DNA of 64,000 nt, taken from positions 1 to 64,000 of the forward strand of contig JADFXP010000013.1 of the NCBI GenBank assembly GCA_015233465.1. Reading direction: 5' to 3'. Of this stretch, positions 52,393 through 62,500 are shown one piece after another. Below the pieces are notes generated by a model that was given only the letters and a program-made list of their open reading frames with translations, ran no database searches and had not been told where the DNA came from. Position 1 is the first letter of the stretch, and each line of letters starts with the position of its first letter. Position numbers and translations under genes: made by a program. This stretch comes from Candidatus Magnetominusculus dajiuhuensis. GTDB lineage: Bacteria; Nitrospirota; Thermodesulfovibrionia; Thermodesulfovibrionales; Magnetobacteriaceae.

Positions 52393-53474
52393 TGTTTTTC
52401 CATATCAATCGCGCTGCTCACTATCTCATCTCCGTCTTTAAGCCCCTCAACTGCCATTAATTTATTAGAAACATCCTTTACAGCCTTTACCTCTGTCAAC
52501 ACTACCTTTTCGCCAGACTTTACATTGACATAAAATTTCTCATCTTTATAGATGATCGCTGACTTTGGAACTATTGGAAGTAATCTTTCTCCATCAAAAA
52601 TATTAATCTTTAGAAACATATTCTGTTTAAAATAATCCATACCCTTTAAAATCTTTATATAGACCTTAATCGTCCTTGAATCCATATCCTCAACATCGCT
52701 GACATATGAGACAATGCCTTTAAATTGTGTATCTGGAAATGTATCAACTGCAAAGACAACCTCTCTGCCTTTATGAATCTTCCTAATATCCGTATCATAG
52801 ATATTTGCTACAACCAACACCTTATGCGGATTGGCTAAGGTCATCAAGGCAGTTGCAGTATCAAACCTATCTCCTATGTGCGCCGTAATGTCAGCAACAC
52901 ATCCATCAATCGGAGCTTTTAAAGTCAATCTGTCAGCAGAGGTATTTTTAGTATATGTGCCGTATATATCCAGCTTCCTCTTTAAACCTTCTGATATTGC
53001 CTTTGCCTGTTCAAGATTAGCCTCGCTCCCTAAAAGGTCATTTTTTGTAACTGCCCCAACGTCAAAGAGTTCTTTATTTAGATTATAAAGCCTCTCAGTC
53101 TGTTTAATCTGCGTGAGAGATGAAAGGTAGCCGGCATAAATATCTGTCATATCAGAGCTTTTAATAACTGCAAGTGACATTTCTTTTCTTACACAGTCGC
53201 CAATCTTTACAAAGATATTCTCAACAGAACCCTGCAGAGGAGAAAGAATCTTTGCCCCTCCCTCAAGATCTGGCTGAATGCTTCCGCTGCCTTCTATATA
53301 TGACGGAACTTTTTGAAAAACTACCTTAGCAGTATGTAATTCAACTTTTTTATCCTCTATTGCCTCATTTTTAGGAGATGTGCCTTTGCTGCAGCTCAAT
53401 AAAAGAAAAAGGGTTAAAATAAAAACAATATTTATCCTATGTTTATGGGTGACGCCCCTCGACTTTATTATCAC
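52389..53474 (-). CDS. Efflux membrane-fusion protein (CzcB-like)
   Basis: The 361-residue lipoprotein starts with a signal and LLLSCSKG lipobox. GSIQPDLEGGAKILSPLQG and VKIGDCVRKEMSLAVIKSSD form the lipoyl halves, followed by a hairpin (NLNKELFDVGAVTKNDLLGSE), LTLKAPIDGCVADITAHIGD, and a beta-barrel (VLVVANIYDTDIRKIHKG). It bridges the RND pump to the outer-membrane channel. Overlaps of 4 bases exist with both flanking genes. Confidence 0.92.
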   Translation of the reverse strand: MIIKSRGVTHKHRINIVFILTLFLLLSCSKGTSPKNEAIEDKKVELHTAKVVFQKVPSYIEGSGSIQPDLEGGAKILSPLQGSVENIFVKIGDCVRKEMSLAVIKSSDMTDIYAGYLSSLTQIKQTERLYNLNKELFDVGAVTKNDLLGSEANLEQAKAISEGLKRKLDIYGTYTKNTSADRLTLKAPIDGCVADITAHIGDRFDTATALMTLANPHKVLVVANIYDTDIRKIHKGREVVFAVDTFPDTQFKGIVSYVSDVEDMDSRTIKVYIKILKGMDYFKQNMFLKINIFDGERLLPIVPKSAIIYKDEKFYVNVKSGEKVVLTEVKAVKDVSNKLMAVEGLKDGDEIVSSAIDMEKQ

Positions 53475-54706
53475 AATATTTCTCCTGTATAGACCTTTAA
53501 TAATTCTCTGTTCAAATTTCCCTGCACCAAAGCCTGATTATATTTGGTCATAAAATCCCTGTATGTCTTTTCTGTGTCAAGGAGGTCAAGAATTGTTATT
53601 CCGCCAAGTGAAAATGCCTTTTCACTCCTTGCCTTTAAATCATCCAAATCACTTTTCCTGCTCTTATATGACTCGAATATATGTATAGAACTTGAATAAT
53701 TATTTAGCGCCTGTCTAATATCAGAGACAATCTGCCTCTTCACCTTATCCCTCTCAGCTTGAAGCTGATATAACTCAGCCTGTCTTCTTGCTATCTCGCC
53801 TTGATTTCTATTAAAAATTGGAAGCGGTATGCTAATGCCAAAACCTATGCTTGGGTTATTCCATCCTTCAACAGTCTCAAACTCAAGCCCAACTGTGATA
53901 TCTGGAACTGCCTGAGACTGCGCCAATTGCTTGTTAAATTCAGAGGCATTAATCTGCTTTTCAATTGAAAGCAGATCAAATCTGTATTGATATGCCCTTT
54001 GTAATAGGTCATCTTCCGTGTTTCCAGAAAAATCCTCTCTAACCGATAAAGATGGTTTTAGCGGGGTAGAACTCCCAAGCAGGAAACTAAATTGCTCTAT
54101 ATCATTATTCATCTGTGCCTGCAAAGTTGAAAGATTATTCTCAAGGTCAATACGCGCAATCTTTAATTTTGCATAATCAACGTAGGATAAAAAACCTGCA
54201 CGAAATCTACGATCTGCTATCTCTAATGTCCTGTCAAAACGCTTTAATTCTTCCTTAGCCAGTTCAGCATTGAGAATATCAGCGTTAATATTAAAAAATA
54301 ACGTATAAAAACCAATAAGAAGAAGCCTCACTGTGTCTTTTTGCGTCAACTTGACTGCCTCAATAGTAACAGATGCGAAATCTGAGCGAAGCCCCCTTTT
54401 GCCTCCAAGTTCAATCAATTGGTCAACTCTTAAAGTGGTCTGCGTATTATCGGTTGTACTTGGAAAACCCTTCAGCCCAATAAAAGAATAATTAAAACTT
54501 AGGTTTGGATTAGGGATAAGCCTTGCAGCAATATAGTCAGCCTGAGCCTTATCAATCTCATATTTACTTATCAGAATATCATAGTTATTACTATAAAACG
54601 CACTCAAAGACTGCTCAAGATTAATACCATCCTCTGCCGAAAGCGCGCCCACTCCCAATAAAACAAACACAATAACTATAAAAAATCCTATAATCCTATT
54701 TTGCAC
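53471..54706 (-). CDS. TolC-family outer-membrane channel (CzcC-like)
   Basis: The 411-residue protein has an N-terminal signal (IIGFFIVIVFVLLGVGALSA) and two OEP repeats, with helical hairpins such as LEQSLSAFYSNNYDILISKY and RRFRAGFLSYVDYAKLKIARI. GGITILDLLDTEKTYRDFM is the typical closing helix. It forms the outer-membrane exit of the metal pump. It is the first gene of the operon and overlaps the fusion protein by 4 bases. A promoter with palindrome lies upstream. Confidence 0.92.
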   Translation of the reverse strand: MQNRIIGFFIVIVFVLLGVGALSAEDGINLEQSLSAFYSNNYDILISKYEIDKAQADYIAARLIPNPNLSFNYSFIGLKGFPSTTDNTQTTLRVDQLIELGGKRGLRSDFASVTIEAVKLTQKDTVRLLLIGFYTLFFNINADILNAELAKEELKRFDRTLEIADRRFRAGFLSYVDYAKLKIARIDLENNLSTLQAQMNNDIEQFSFLLGSSTPLKPSLSVREDFSGNTEDDLLQRAYQYRFDLLSIEKQINASEFNKQLAQSQAVPDITVGLEFETVEGWNNPSIGFGISIPLPIFNRNQGEIARRQAELYQLQAERDKVKRQIVSDIRQALNNYSSSIHIFESYKSRKSDLDDLKARSEKAFSLGGITILDLLDTEKTYRDFMTKYNQALVQGNLNRELLKVYTGEIL

Positions 54707-54761
54707 GTATAGTCAAACACCTTTTGATAGACTTAGTTGATAATAAAAATCAATATCTTTG

Positions 54762-54791
54762 ATTGTAGACAAGCTTAGTAATAATTGTCAA
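54762..54791 (-). promoter_or_regulatory. Promoter of the metal-efflux operon
   Basis: Minus-strand TTGACA (54791-54786), 18 bases, then TACAAT (54767-54762), 56 bases before the start of the outer-membrane channel gene. Confidence 0.7.
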
Positions 54792-54825
54792 GCAGTATTA
54801 AACTAATTGCATTTATCCAAAGTTC

Positions 54826-54843
54826 ATATAAGTATACTTATAT
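54826..54843. promoter_or_regulatory. 18-base perfect palindrome upstream of the efflux promoter
   Basis: Arms ATATAAGTA and TACTTATAT are perfect complements, 35 bases beyond the -35 box. It may bind a regulator of metal efflux. No CueR/CzcR-like protein gene is nearby. Confidence 0.4.
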
Positions 54844-55131
54844 ATTATGAAGAAAATATGAAGAAAATGATTATTTAACTATATCGTTCAATTATTACTT
54901 TGTAAAATCTTTAATCCCTAATAACCTTGCCTGTAAATAAATTATGAATCCCAAATCACCGCCATTTCATTATCCAAATTAAATACAACTAAATCCAACA
55001 TTAATCATAAATTATTTTAAAATACTTAAAGAATTACTTGACATATTTATATGATTAATATAAACATAGAGTAGATTGAGTAAATATATTATTGAATTTG
55101 TAAGATAATTATAAATAAAAGGAGACAAAAA
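54844..55131. other. AT-rich spacer before the chemotaxis operon
   Basis: No gene or palindromic repeat. A TTGACA at 55038-55043 with TAAACA 17 bases on (55061-55066) is a second candidate promoter. A duplicated TATGAAGAAAA occurs near 54847-54868. Confidence 0.5.
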
Positions 55132-55159
55132 TAAAGTATTTTTATAATACGTACGATAT
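55132..55159 (+). promoter_or_regulatory. Candidate sigma-28 (flagellar/chemotaxis) promoter
   Basis: TAAAGTAT (55132-55139), 12 bases, then TACGATAT (55152-55159), close to the consensus TAAAGTTT-N11-GCCGATAA. It lies 40 bases before the small ORF that heads the chemotaxis cluster. Confidence 0.5.
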
Positions 55160-55198
55160 GATGGCATATAAGTGGTACAATATTAAAAGGTTTAAACA

Positions 55199-55366
55199 AT
55201 GAAACAAACCGAATTTGCACAAGTGCAGATAGTAATAGAAGATGCAACTCAAAACATTATGGATATTCCAGATGAATTAGCGCCAGCATTTAGAGAATTA
55301 ATGGCGAAAGAAAGACATTTAAACATTATTACTAATATATTGATAGGAGGAATTAAAAAGTGTTAA
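55199..55366 (+). CDS. Small protein at the head of the chemotaxis operon (hypothetical)
   Basis: A 55-residue product, [20 protein letters not shown] then [20 protein letters not shown], with an AAAAGG ribosome binding site. Its last codons (GGIKKC) contain the ribosome binding site and overlap the GTG start of the chemoreceptor by 7 bases, so the two are coupled. No family is recognised. The amphipathic, acidic character suggests a soluble helical protein. Confidence 0.6.
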   Translation: MKQTEFAQVQIVIEDATQNIMDIPDELAPAFRELMAKERHLNIITNILIGGIKKC

Positions 55367-57117
55367 AAAACATGTCAATTGGAGCAAAGCTCATTTCAGC
55401 GTTTATGCTAATAGCATTAGTTGTCTTGGTATCAGGTATTTTCCAGTATGTCAAGATCAAAGAACAAAATGAATTATCAAAGTTAGTAGCTGAGACAAAT
55501 GATAGAGTCCGTACAATCGGCAACACGGTTACATTCTCTCATATAGTAGGCAAAATAAAGTATCAAATGATGCTTGATAAGAGTGCAGATAAATTCAATC
55601 CCCGCAAAGAGTCATTTAACGAAGCTGCCAAGAATATGAAGATAGATGTAGAAGCAATGCTTAATGGCGGAAACAACGATAAGGGAGATAAAATCTTACC
55701 TACTAAAAACGCTGAAGTTATAACTTTCTTAAAAGATACGCTAAATGATTATCCTGAATGGCTGAAGGTAACTACAGAAATTATTGAGACATTAGATAAA
55801 AGGATTAAGGGAGACAATGACCCTGAACTTACTGCAAAGGTAGACCAATTAGAGGTAAAAAGTGACACTCTTGCAAAAAAGATGAGGACTCAGTGCGAAG
55901 GGGCAAAGGCAAAGATGATTAGTACTGTTGAACAGAGGACAAAGGAATATGACGCAGTAGTATCTGCCACAACCTCTGCTATAGTTACCTCAATTATAAT
56001 TACATTAATACTTGCAATCGCCTTAGGCATAATAATCTCACGGATGATTACTTCACAGATGAATAAGGTTATAACCGATCTATCTGACGTTACACACGGC
56101 GTAAGTTCCGGAGCACATCAGATAAATTCAGCATCTGCCCAGGTCTCAGATTCAAGCCAAAATATTGCTGAAGGCGCAAATAATCAAGCAGCATCCCTTG
56201 AAGAAACATCCGCTTCCCTTGAACAGATGTCTGCAATGGTCAAACAAAACGCTGATAACTCTAAACAGGCTGCTTCTATGTCATCAAATACAAGCAAGTC
56301 TGCAGCAAAGGGAAAAGAGGCAATGGCTAAGATGTCTACTGCCATTGAAAAGATTAAAACATCCTCTGATGAAACTGCAAAGATTATTAAAACTATAGAT
56401 GAGATAGCATTCCAGACCAATCTTCTTGCACTAAACGCAGCAGTAGAGGCAGCAAGGGCGGGAGAGGCAGGAAAGGGATTTGCCGTTGTTGCTGAAGAGG
56501 TAAGGAATCTTGCCCAGCGCAGCGCTGAGGCAGCAAAGAATACAGCAGAATTAATTGAAGAATCTCAAAAGAATTCTGATAATGGAGTTGCTGTTTCAAC
56601 TGAAGTTGGCGGAATTTTAAATGACATAGTAGAAGGTATACACAAGGTAGGGCAGCTTATCAATGAGGTCTCAGCTGCTACAGATGAACAGTCACATGGA
56701 CTTGATGAGATAAATAAGGCAGTATCAGAGTTGGATAAGGTAACGCAGGGAAATGCCGCTAATGCTGAAGAAACTGCATCAGCCAGCGAAGAGCTTTCAG
56801 CTCAGGCAGCAGAGCTTGGAGATCATGTAAAGAGACTTGGAGAGGTAGTTCAGATAACAAGGGCATTAATCGGCGGGGCATCGTCAGCGAATCTCCTTGC
56901 ATATGACAGCCATTCTGAAAGAGTCGAGCCAGTAAGAAAGGCAGTGCATACTAAGACCATAACGCCTAAGAAATATGTCCCCTCTGAATCTGAACACAGG
57001 AGTCATTCAAAACGACGTTTAGATAATGCACATCATGAAGAAGCTCCAAAGGGCCGCAGATCATCTGAGGCAAGAGATATTATACCTTTAGATGATAATG
57101 AGCTTGATCAGTTCTAA
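55360..57117 (+). CDS. Methyl-accepting chemotaxis protein
   Basis: The 585-residue receptor has TM1 ([19 protein letters not shown]), a periplasmic four-helix-type sensor (about 30-200), TM2 ([19 protein letters not shown]), a HAMP linker and a signalling domain whose tip is [20 protein letters not shown] then [20 protein letters not shown]. The C-terminal tail is basic and His-rich ([20 protein letters not shown]). The start is GTG at 55360, with GGAGG 9 bases upstream; the internal ATG at 55372 is too far from it. First large gene of the che operon. Confidence 0.94.
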   Translation: MLKNMSIGAKLISAFMLIALVVLVSGIFQYVKIKEQNELSKLVAETNDRVRTIGNTVTFSHIVGKIKYQMMLDKSADKFNPRKESFNEAAKNMKIDVEAMLNGGNNDKGDKILPTKNAEVITFLKDTLNDYPEWLKVTTEIIETLDKRIKGDNDPELTAKVDQLEVKSDTLAKKMRTQCEGAKAKMISTVEQRTKEYDAVVSATTSAIVTSIIITLILAIALGIIISRMITSQMNKVITDLSDVTHGVSSGAHQINSASAQVSDSSQNIAEGANNQAASLEETSASLEQMSAMVKQNADNSKQAASMSSNTSKSAAKGKEAMAKMSTAIEKIKTSSDETAKIIKTIDEIAFQTNLLALNAAVEAARAGEAGKGFAVVAEEVRNLAQRSAEAAKNTAELIEESQKNSDNGVAVSTEVGGILNDIVEGIHKVGQLINEVSAATDEQSHGLDEINKAVSELDKVTQGNAANAEETASASEELSAQAAELGDHVKRLGEVVQITRALIGGASSANLLAYDSHSERVEPVRKAVHTKTITPKKYVPSESEHRSHSKRRLDNAHHEEAPKGRRSSEARDIIPLDDNELDQF

Positions 57118-57190
57118 GGATAGATTAAGGGCAGAGTGCCGCGGCATCTACTCTATGGTTTTACAAAGTAAATGAATAGGAGGGTTAAAA

Positions 57191-57709
57191 ATGGATGATG
57201 TAAAAGAGCAATCCACAAGTGATAGACTGCTAAAGGCAGGCAAATATCTCACCTTTGAACTTGGAAATGAGATATACGGACTTGAGATACTAAAGGTGCA
57301 AGAGATAATTGGGATGATGAATGTAACTCGTGTGCCAAAGACTGCTACTTATGTACGCGGGGTAATTAATCTTAGGGGCAAGGTAATACCTGTAATAGAC
57401 TTACGTCTTAAATTTGGGCTTGAGGCAAAGCCAGATACTGAACGCACATGTATAATAGTTGTAAAGATAGAGGTAAAACAGTTAGAGATGACTATGGGCA
57501 TCATTGTTGATGAGGTATCAGAGGTATTGGACATTCAAACCAGCCAGTTAGAAGAGACCCCTTCATTTAGCTCTAATATGAATACTGATTATCTATTAGG
57601 TATTGGCAAGGTAGAAGAAAAGGTAATCATGCTGCTTGATATAGATAAGGTTCTTTCGAATGCGGAAGAGGCAGAATTATTAAATATCGCAAACAAAGAG
57701 GAGAAATAA
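57191..57709 (+). CDS. cheW: Chemotaxis coupling protein CheW
   Basis: The 172-residue protein is a CheW SH3-like double barrel: YLTFELGNEIYGLEILKVQE, VPKTATYVRGVINLRGKVIP and VIDLRLKFGLEA. It links the receptor to CheA. A GGAGGGT site precedes its ATG. It lies 73 bases after mcp and leads to the CheD-like gene. A N-terminal extension of about 18 residues before the core is usual. Confidence 0.95.
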   Translation: MDDVKEQSTSDRLLKAGKYLTFELGNEIYGLEILKVQEIIGMMNVTRVPKTATYVRGVINLRGKVIPVIDLRLKFGLEAKPDTERTCIIVVKIEVKQLEMTMGIIVDEVSEVLDIQTSQLEETPSFSSNMNTDYLLGIGKVEEKVIMLLDIDKVLSNAEEAELLNIANKEEK

Positions 57710-57732
57710 CATGACAAAAGAGAGAGAGACCT

Positions 57733-58224
57733 ATGTATAATATATCTTTGTACATTGAGCCGGGGAATGTCTTTTTTTCAAAGAAACCTCACAGGATGTC
57801 AACTGTAGTAGGAAGCAGCGTTGCTGTATGTCTTTGGGATAAGAAAAATAAGTGCGGAGCAATGAGCCATTTTATGTATCCGTACATCAGAGACAAAGAG
57901 CAGGCAACACTATGGTATGGAAATGTAGCTATGATTACACTGATTAAATTGATGGACAAATCTGGCATCAACAGACATGACGTTGTAGCCCAGATACTTG
58001 GCGGGGCTCGTTCAAGCAATGAAAACGAGATAAATAACATGGGACAGGAAAATATCAGCGTTGCTAAAAAGGCACTGGCATTTTATAAAATCCCAATTGT
58101 TGCAGAAGATGTAGGCGGGATCATTGGCAGAAAAATTGTATTTGATTCAACAACTGGTCATATAGCAGTCTTAAAGGTATTTGACTTAAGACAGAGCGAC
58201 TGGTATACTAAATATCCTCAATAG
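57733..58224 (+). CDS. CheD-like protein with catalytic Cys replaced by Ser
   Basis: The 163-residue protein has the CheD fold: MSTVVGSSVAVCLWD, CGAMSHFMYP, ILGGARSSN and IVAEDVGGIIGRKIVFD. CheD deamidates receptor glutamines with a Cys-His-Thr triad (Thermotoga Cys27, His44, Thr21). Here the motif reads GSS where GSC is expected, so Ser29 replaces Cys27; His46 is kept, and Ser23 takes the Thr position. It is probably inactive as a deamidase, or uses Ser. A second, standard CheD begins at 63923. It lies between cheW and cheR, and a 9-codon frame (57711) precedes it. Confidence 0.85.
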   Translation: MYNISLYIEPGNVFFSKKPHRMSTVVGSSVAVCLWDKKNKCGAMSHFMYPYIRDKEQATLWYGNVAMITLIKLMDKSGINRHDVVAQILGGARSSNENEINNMGQENISVAKKALAFYKIPIVAEDVGGIIGRKIVFDSTTGHIAVLKVFDLRQSDWYTKYPQ

Positions 58225-58229
58225 ACATA

Positions 58230-59036
58230 ATGGATGACAAAACTTTCAATAAATTTAGAGCCTTAGTATTTAAAAAGAGCGGGATATATCTAAGGGAGAA
58301 TAAGAAATCATTGTTATTGTCCAGATTGGGCAAGAGAATGAGGGATTTAGACATAAAGGATCACAAGGACTATCTTAATTATATCTTAAATGATAATTCT
58401 GGACAAGAGATAGTCCAGTTTCTTGATGTTATAACTACCAATGTAACGTCTTTCTTTCGAGAGGAAAAGCACTTTGAGGTGCTGACTCAATACATGAAAC
58501 AATGGCTAGGCGAGGGCCAAAGAAAGTTCAGGTTTTGGTCTGCAGCATGTTCAAGCGGCGAGGAACCCTACAGCACTGCAATTACCTTGCTTGAGGCAAC
58601 TAAAGGGTATCAGGTTGACATGAAGATATTGGCAACAGATCTCTCAACAAGAATACTTGCCAGCGCCAAAAAAGGGGTATATACTGAAGATAAAATATCA
58701 ACTGTAAAAAAACCTATGCTTTCAGAGTATTTTAAACGTGTGACAGATGAAGGACAAAATTTATATATAGTCAAGGATTCTGTTAAATCTATAATCTCAT
58801 TTAACAGCATAAATCTCTCAACACCTCCCTTTAAGATGAAGGGGCCATTTGATGCAGTATTTTGTCGAAATGTTATGATATATTTTAATAATGACACAAA
58901 AAGCGCATTACTAAAAGATATTGCAAGGTTATTAAAGTTAGGAGGCATACTATTTGTTGGACATGCAGAGTCACTCACTGGACAGCTGTCAGAGCTTAAG
59001 GCTATAAAACCCTCTGTGTATTTTAAAGAAAAATAA
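58230..59036 (+). CDS. cheR: Chemotaxis receptor methyltransferase CheR
   Basis: The 268-residue enzyme methylates receptor glutamates. It has the helical N-terminal domain (FRALVFKKSGIYLRENKKSL), SAM motif FRFWSAACSSGEEPYSTAI, and GPFDAVFCRNVMIYFNNDT. No tetratricopeptide extension is present. It follows the CheD-like gene by 5 bases. Confidence 0.95.
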   Translation: MDDKTFNKFRALVFKKSGIYLRENKKSLLLSRLGKRMRDLDIKDHKDYLNYILNDNSGQEIVQFLDVITTNVTSFFREEKHFEVLTQYMKQWLGEGQRKFRFWSAACSSGEEPYSTAITLLEATKGYQVDMKILATDLSTRILASAKKGVYTEDKISTVKKPMLSEYFKRVTDEGQNLYIVKDSVKSIISFNSINLSTPPFKMKGPFDAVFCRNVMIYFNNDTKSALLKDIARLLKLGGILFVGHAESLTGQLSELKAIKPSVYFKEK

Positions 59037-59132
59037 TTATAATTTAATATAGATTTTAATGACAGAAGAAGAATATAATATACAGAAATAGTAACATTTT
59101 AATTTTACAGTATAAATATCAAGGAGGCGGTA

Positions 59133-59510
59133 GTGGCACATGATCTAAAGATACTCGTAGTTGATGATTTTGCTACTATGAGGAAGATTGTACGTAATCT
59201 GCTTAGACAACTTAATTACAATCAAGTTCAAGAAGCTGAAGACGGCGAAGTGGCATTTAGGATGTTACAGTCAGAAAAATTTGATTTTGTTGTAACAGAT
59301 TGGAATATGCCAAATATGACAGGACTTGAGCTGCTTATTTCTATCAGAAAAACTCCGTCGCTTGCTAAACTGCCTGTATTAATGGTAACGGCAGAGGCAG
59401 ATAAGGAAAACATCCTTGCAGCTGCTAAGGCTGGGGTTAATGATTATGTAATCAAACCCTTTACTGCGACAACACTTGCTGATAAGATAAAAAAAATATT
59501 TAAACTATAA
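59133..59510 (+). CDS. cheY: Chemotaxis response regulator CheY
   Basis: The 125-residue receiver has [20 protein letters not shown], phospho-acceptor in [17 protein letters not shown], Thr in [11 protein letters not shown] and Lys in [13 protein letters not shown]. The start is GTG at 59133 with AAGGAGG (59121-59127) in place. It links CheA to the flagellar switch. Confidence 0.95.
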   Translation: MAHDLKILVVDDFATMRKIVRNLLRQLNYNQVQEAEDGEVAFRMLQSEKFDFVVTDWNMPNMTGLELLISIRKTPSLAKLPVLMVTAEADKENILAAAKAGVNDYVIKPFTATTLADKIKKIFKL

Positions 59511-59560
59511 TATTTTTAGAACATATTTTAATTGTTAACGTCATATTGGCGGAGAAATAG

Positions 59561-62500
59561 ATGTCAAAAGAACCTTTAATAAATGCTATAAATGATATAT
59601 CATTAAACCTTATAGAGATGGATCTTGAAAATCCTGACGACCTTTCCTCACTCCTAACCTCATTTAAAGAAATTAGCGCTAAGTCCGAATCTTGCGGTGA
59701 ATCAGTAGCACTTAAGGCTGCATCAAAGGCCGTTATAATCATTCAAAAAATAATAAATAAAGAAAGCCAACTTGATAAGCAAGGCGCATTTGAAACACTT
59801 TCACTAACCATTACTGCATTACAAGAGCTTATTATAAACTTTCGTCCAGTTGAAGACATCGCCTTTCCTGACGAACTTGGTATGGATGATGAAGAGTCAA
59901 TTGCTGTTACTACTGAGGAGACCGCCAATGCCCTTGATTCAACCCAGATACCTGAGGTTATTGAGATTGCAGCAGAACCAGCAGCAGATCAGCCAATAGA
60001 TTTAGATAACGCAGGCTTTGAAAAATTACAAAATTCTATTAATGAACTTTCATCTATGATATTACTGGCAAATGCTGAAAAGATGGAAGATGTAGTGGTT
60101 ATTCTAAATTCATTTGAAGCAATAAAAAATGAGGCATCAGAATTAGGACAAGAGAAGATTTCTAATAAGGCTCAAACTGCTTCTGAGATTGCAAAACAAA
60201 TCTTATTTGATGATATTCATGATAAAAAAGCAGTAATAGATACATTATATCAGACAGTAAAATACATGTCTGGGATTTTAAACGGAGACACTGAGATTGA
60301 AGAACCTTCTTTAACAATAGATTCAGCCCCTCCAGCAGCTATAGAGGAATCTGCTCAAATATTAGCACAGCATGATGCAGCATATCCTCAAAGGATTATA
60401 GAGATAATCACTGACCTCGCTTCTAAGATAAAAGAGGCTGACTTTGAATCCTTACAAGATATTGCAAATATACATTCAATATATGAAGAACTGTTTCTCA
60501 TGGCAAAAGAAGAGGGACAAGACTTTATCCATCAAGAGGCTGTAAAATGCGCAGAGATTGCAAGAAAGATGGTAATGGATGAGGTTGAAGATAAAAAAAC
60601 CTCATTTGAGATAATTTCAACTGCATCTCTATCATTAAATGAGATTGTCACTGGAGGCGGAGTTGCTACAGAAGAAAAACCAGTGCAAACAGAAGAGCCT
60701 GCAGCAGATGAAACTCCTATCCAGAAAAATCTCCCAATATTAATTGAAGAACTGGTAAAGGCACTTAGCACAGCTGAGGTAGATAGTCTGCAAGATATAG
60801 CAAATCTACATTCAGCTTATGAAGTTATAACAGAAATGACAGCAGTAAACGGACCAGAGATTGTACATCAGGCAGCAGTTAAATGTACTGAAATTGCAAA
60901 AAAGATGGTTATGGATGAGGTTGAAAACAAAAGCGCCTCATTTAATACACTATATATGGCAGCTCAATCAATTAAAGAAATAGTGATTGATGGAAGACCT
61001 AATGATCAAACTGCGTTTCCTCAAGAACTGGGATTTCCTAAGGTTGAGGCAGCTGTTAAACAAGATGTTGAGAGTAAAACCGAACCAAAAGAACCAGAAA
61101 GTGAGGGAGGCGAAATTTCAAAACAAAGCACACTTTCTGATTTAGTAAAATATCTTGCATCCAGCATCAGCACAGCAGATGTTGAGAGTCTGCAAGACAT
61201 CGCAAATCTTAACAGCACATTTGATGAAATCTCAACAAAAGCCTCTGAGCAAGGGAAAGAGCTTATCCATAAGGCAGCTGCATATTGCGCTGAACTTGCA
61301 AAGAAGATAGTTATGGGTGATGCTGGAGATAATAATGCTGCATTTAAGGTATTATCCTCTGCATCAGCAGCCATTTTTGAGGTTATTATTAACGGCAAAT
61401 CAGATGACCAAGCAGGTTTTCCAGAAGAATTAGGACTTAATATAGTTAAAAAAGCTGTCCCTGTTGAAAAAATAGCCCCTGCTGCGGTTAAGCCTGCGCC
61501 AGCTAAACCTGCTCCTGTCAAACAAGATATTCCAGCTAAAAAACCAGCTCCAGCAATTAAACTCCCTAAAAATGTTAATCAAGAGATACTTTCTGAATTC
61601 CTTTCAAAACAAGAAGAAACCCTTGAGGGGATTGAAAATGCAATACTTGAACTAGATAATAAGAAAACTGAAGAATCTTTCTCAGAATTAAAACGCATAC
61701 TACACACCCTGAAAGGCGAATCAGGGATGCTTGGTCTAAATCAAATATCTAATATATGTCATGTAGTTGAGGACTATATTGCCGCAAATTCGCTGCATAC
61801 AGACACTGACAGACTCTTTGAGTTTAAAGACTGGTTATCTGAGACATTCCGTTATTTATCTGGAACGAGTTCTACATTAAGCATCACTGAAGAATATATA
61901 TTACAGAGATTTTCTACAACTCATGACACAAAATCACTTGTTGAAAATGCAAAAAAGGAAGCTGAATCAACGGCTGTAGAGAATATTACTGAAGCAAAGG
62001 TAGAATCTCAACCTGAATTTAGCGAGACAGAGGCGCATCTGGAAGGCGATATGTCAATATTAGCCGACTTTGTAGGAGAGGCGCGGGATCATCTGGACTA
62101 TTTAGATACTCATCTGCTTGAACTGGAAACTGACCCTGAAAATTCTGAGACATTAAACGCTGTATTTAGGGTATTTCATACAATTAAAGGCACTGCTGGC
62201 TTTTTAATGCTTTCAGAGACCGAAAAACTTGCCCATCATGCTGAAAACTTACTTGATAATGCGCGTTCTGGCAAGGTTCCCTTAAATGCCATAAGCATTG
62301 ATATAATCTTTGACACAGTAGATATGTTAAAGACCCTGATAGATCAAATAAAGGGAGCACTTGATACAGGCGGAACGTATATTATTAAGACTCAATACTA
62401 TAGTATACTTGAGAGCATCAAGGCATTCCAAGAAAACAGGACAATCATTAAACCAGAACCAAAATACATAGCTCCAGATGGGAAGCGTATTGGTGATATA

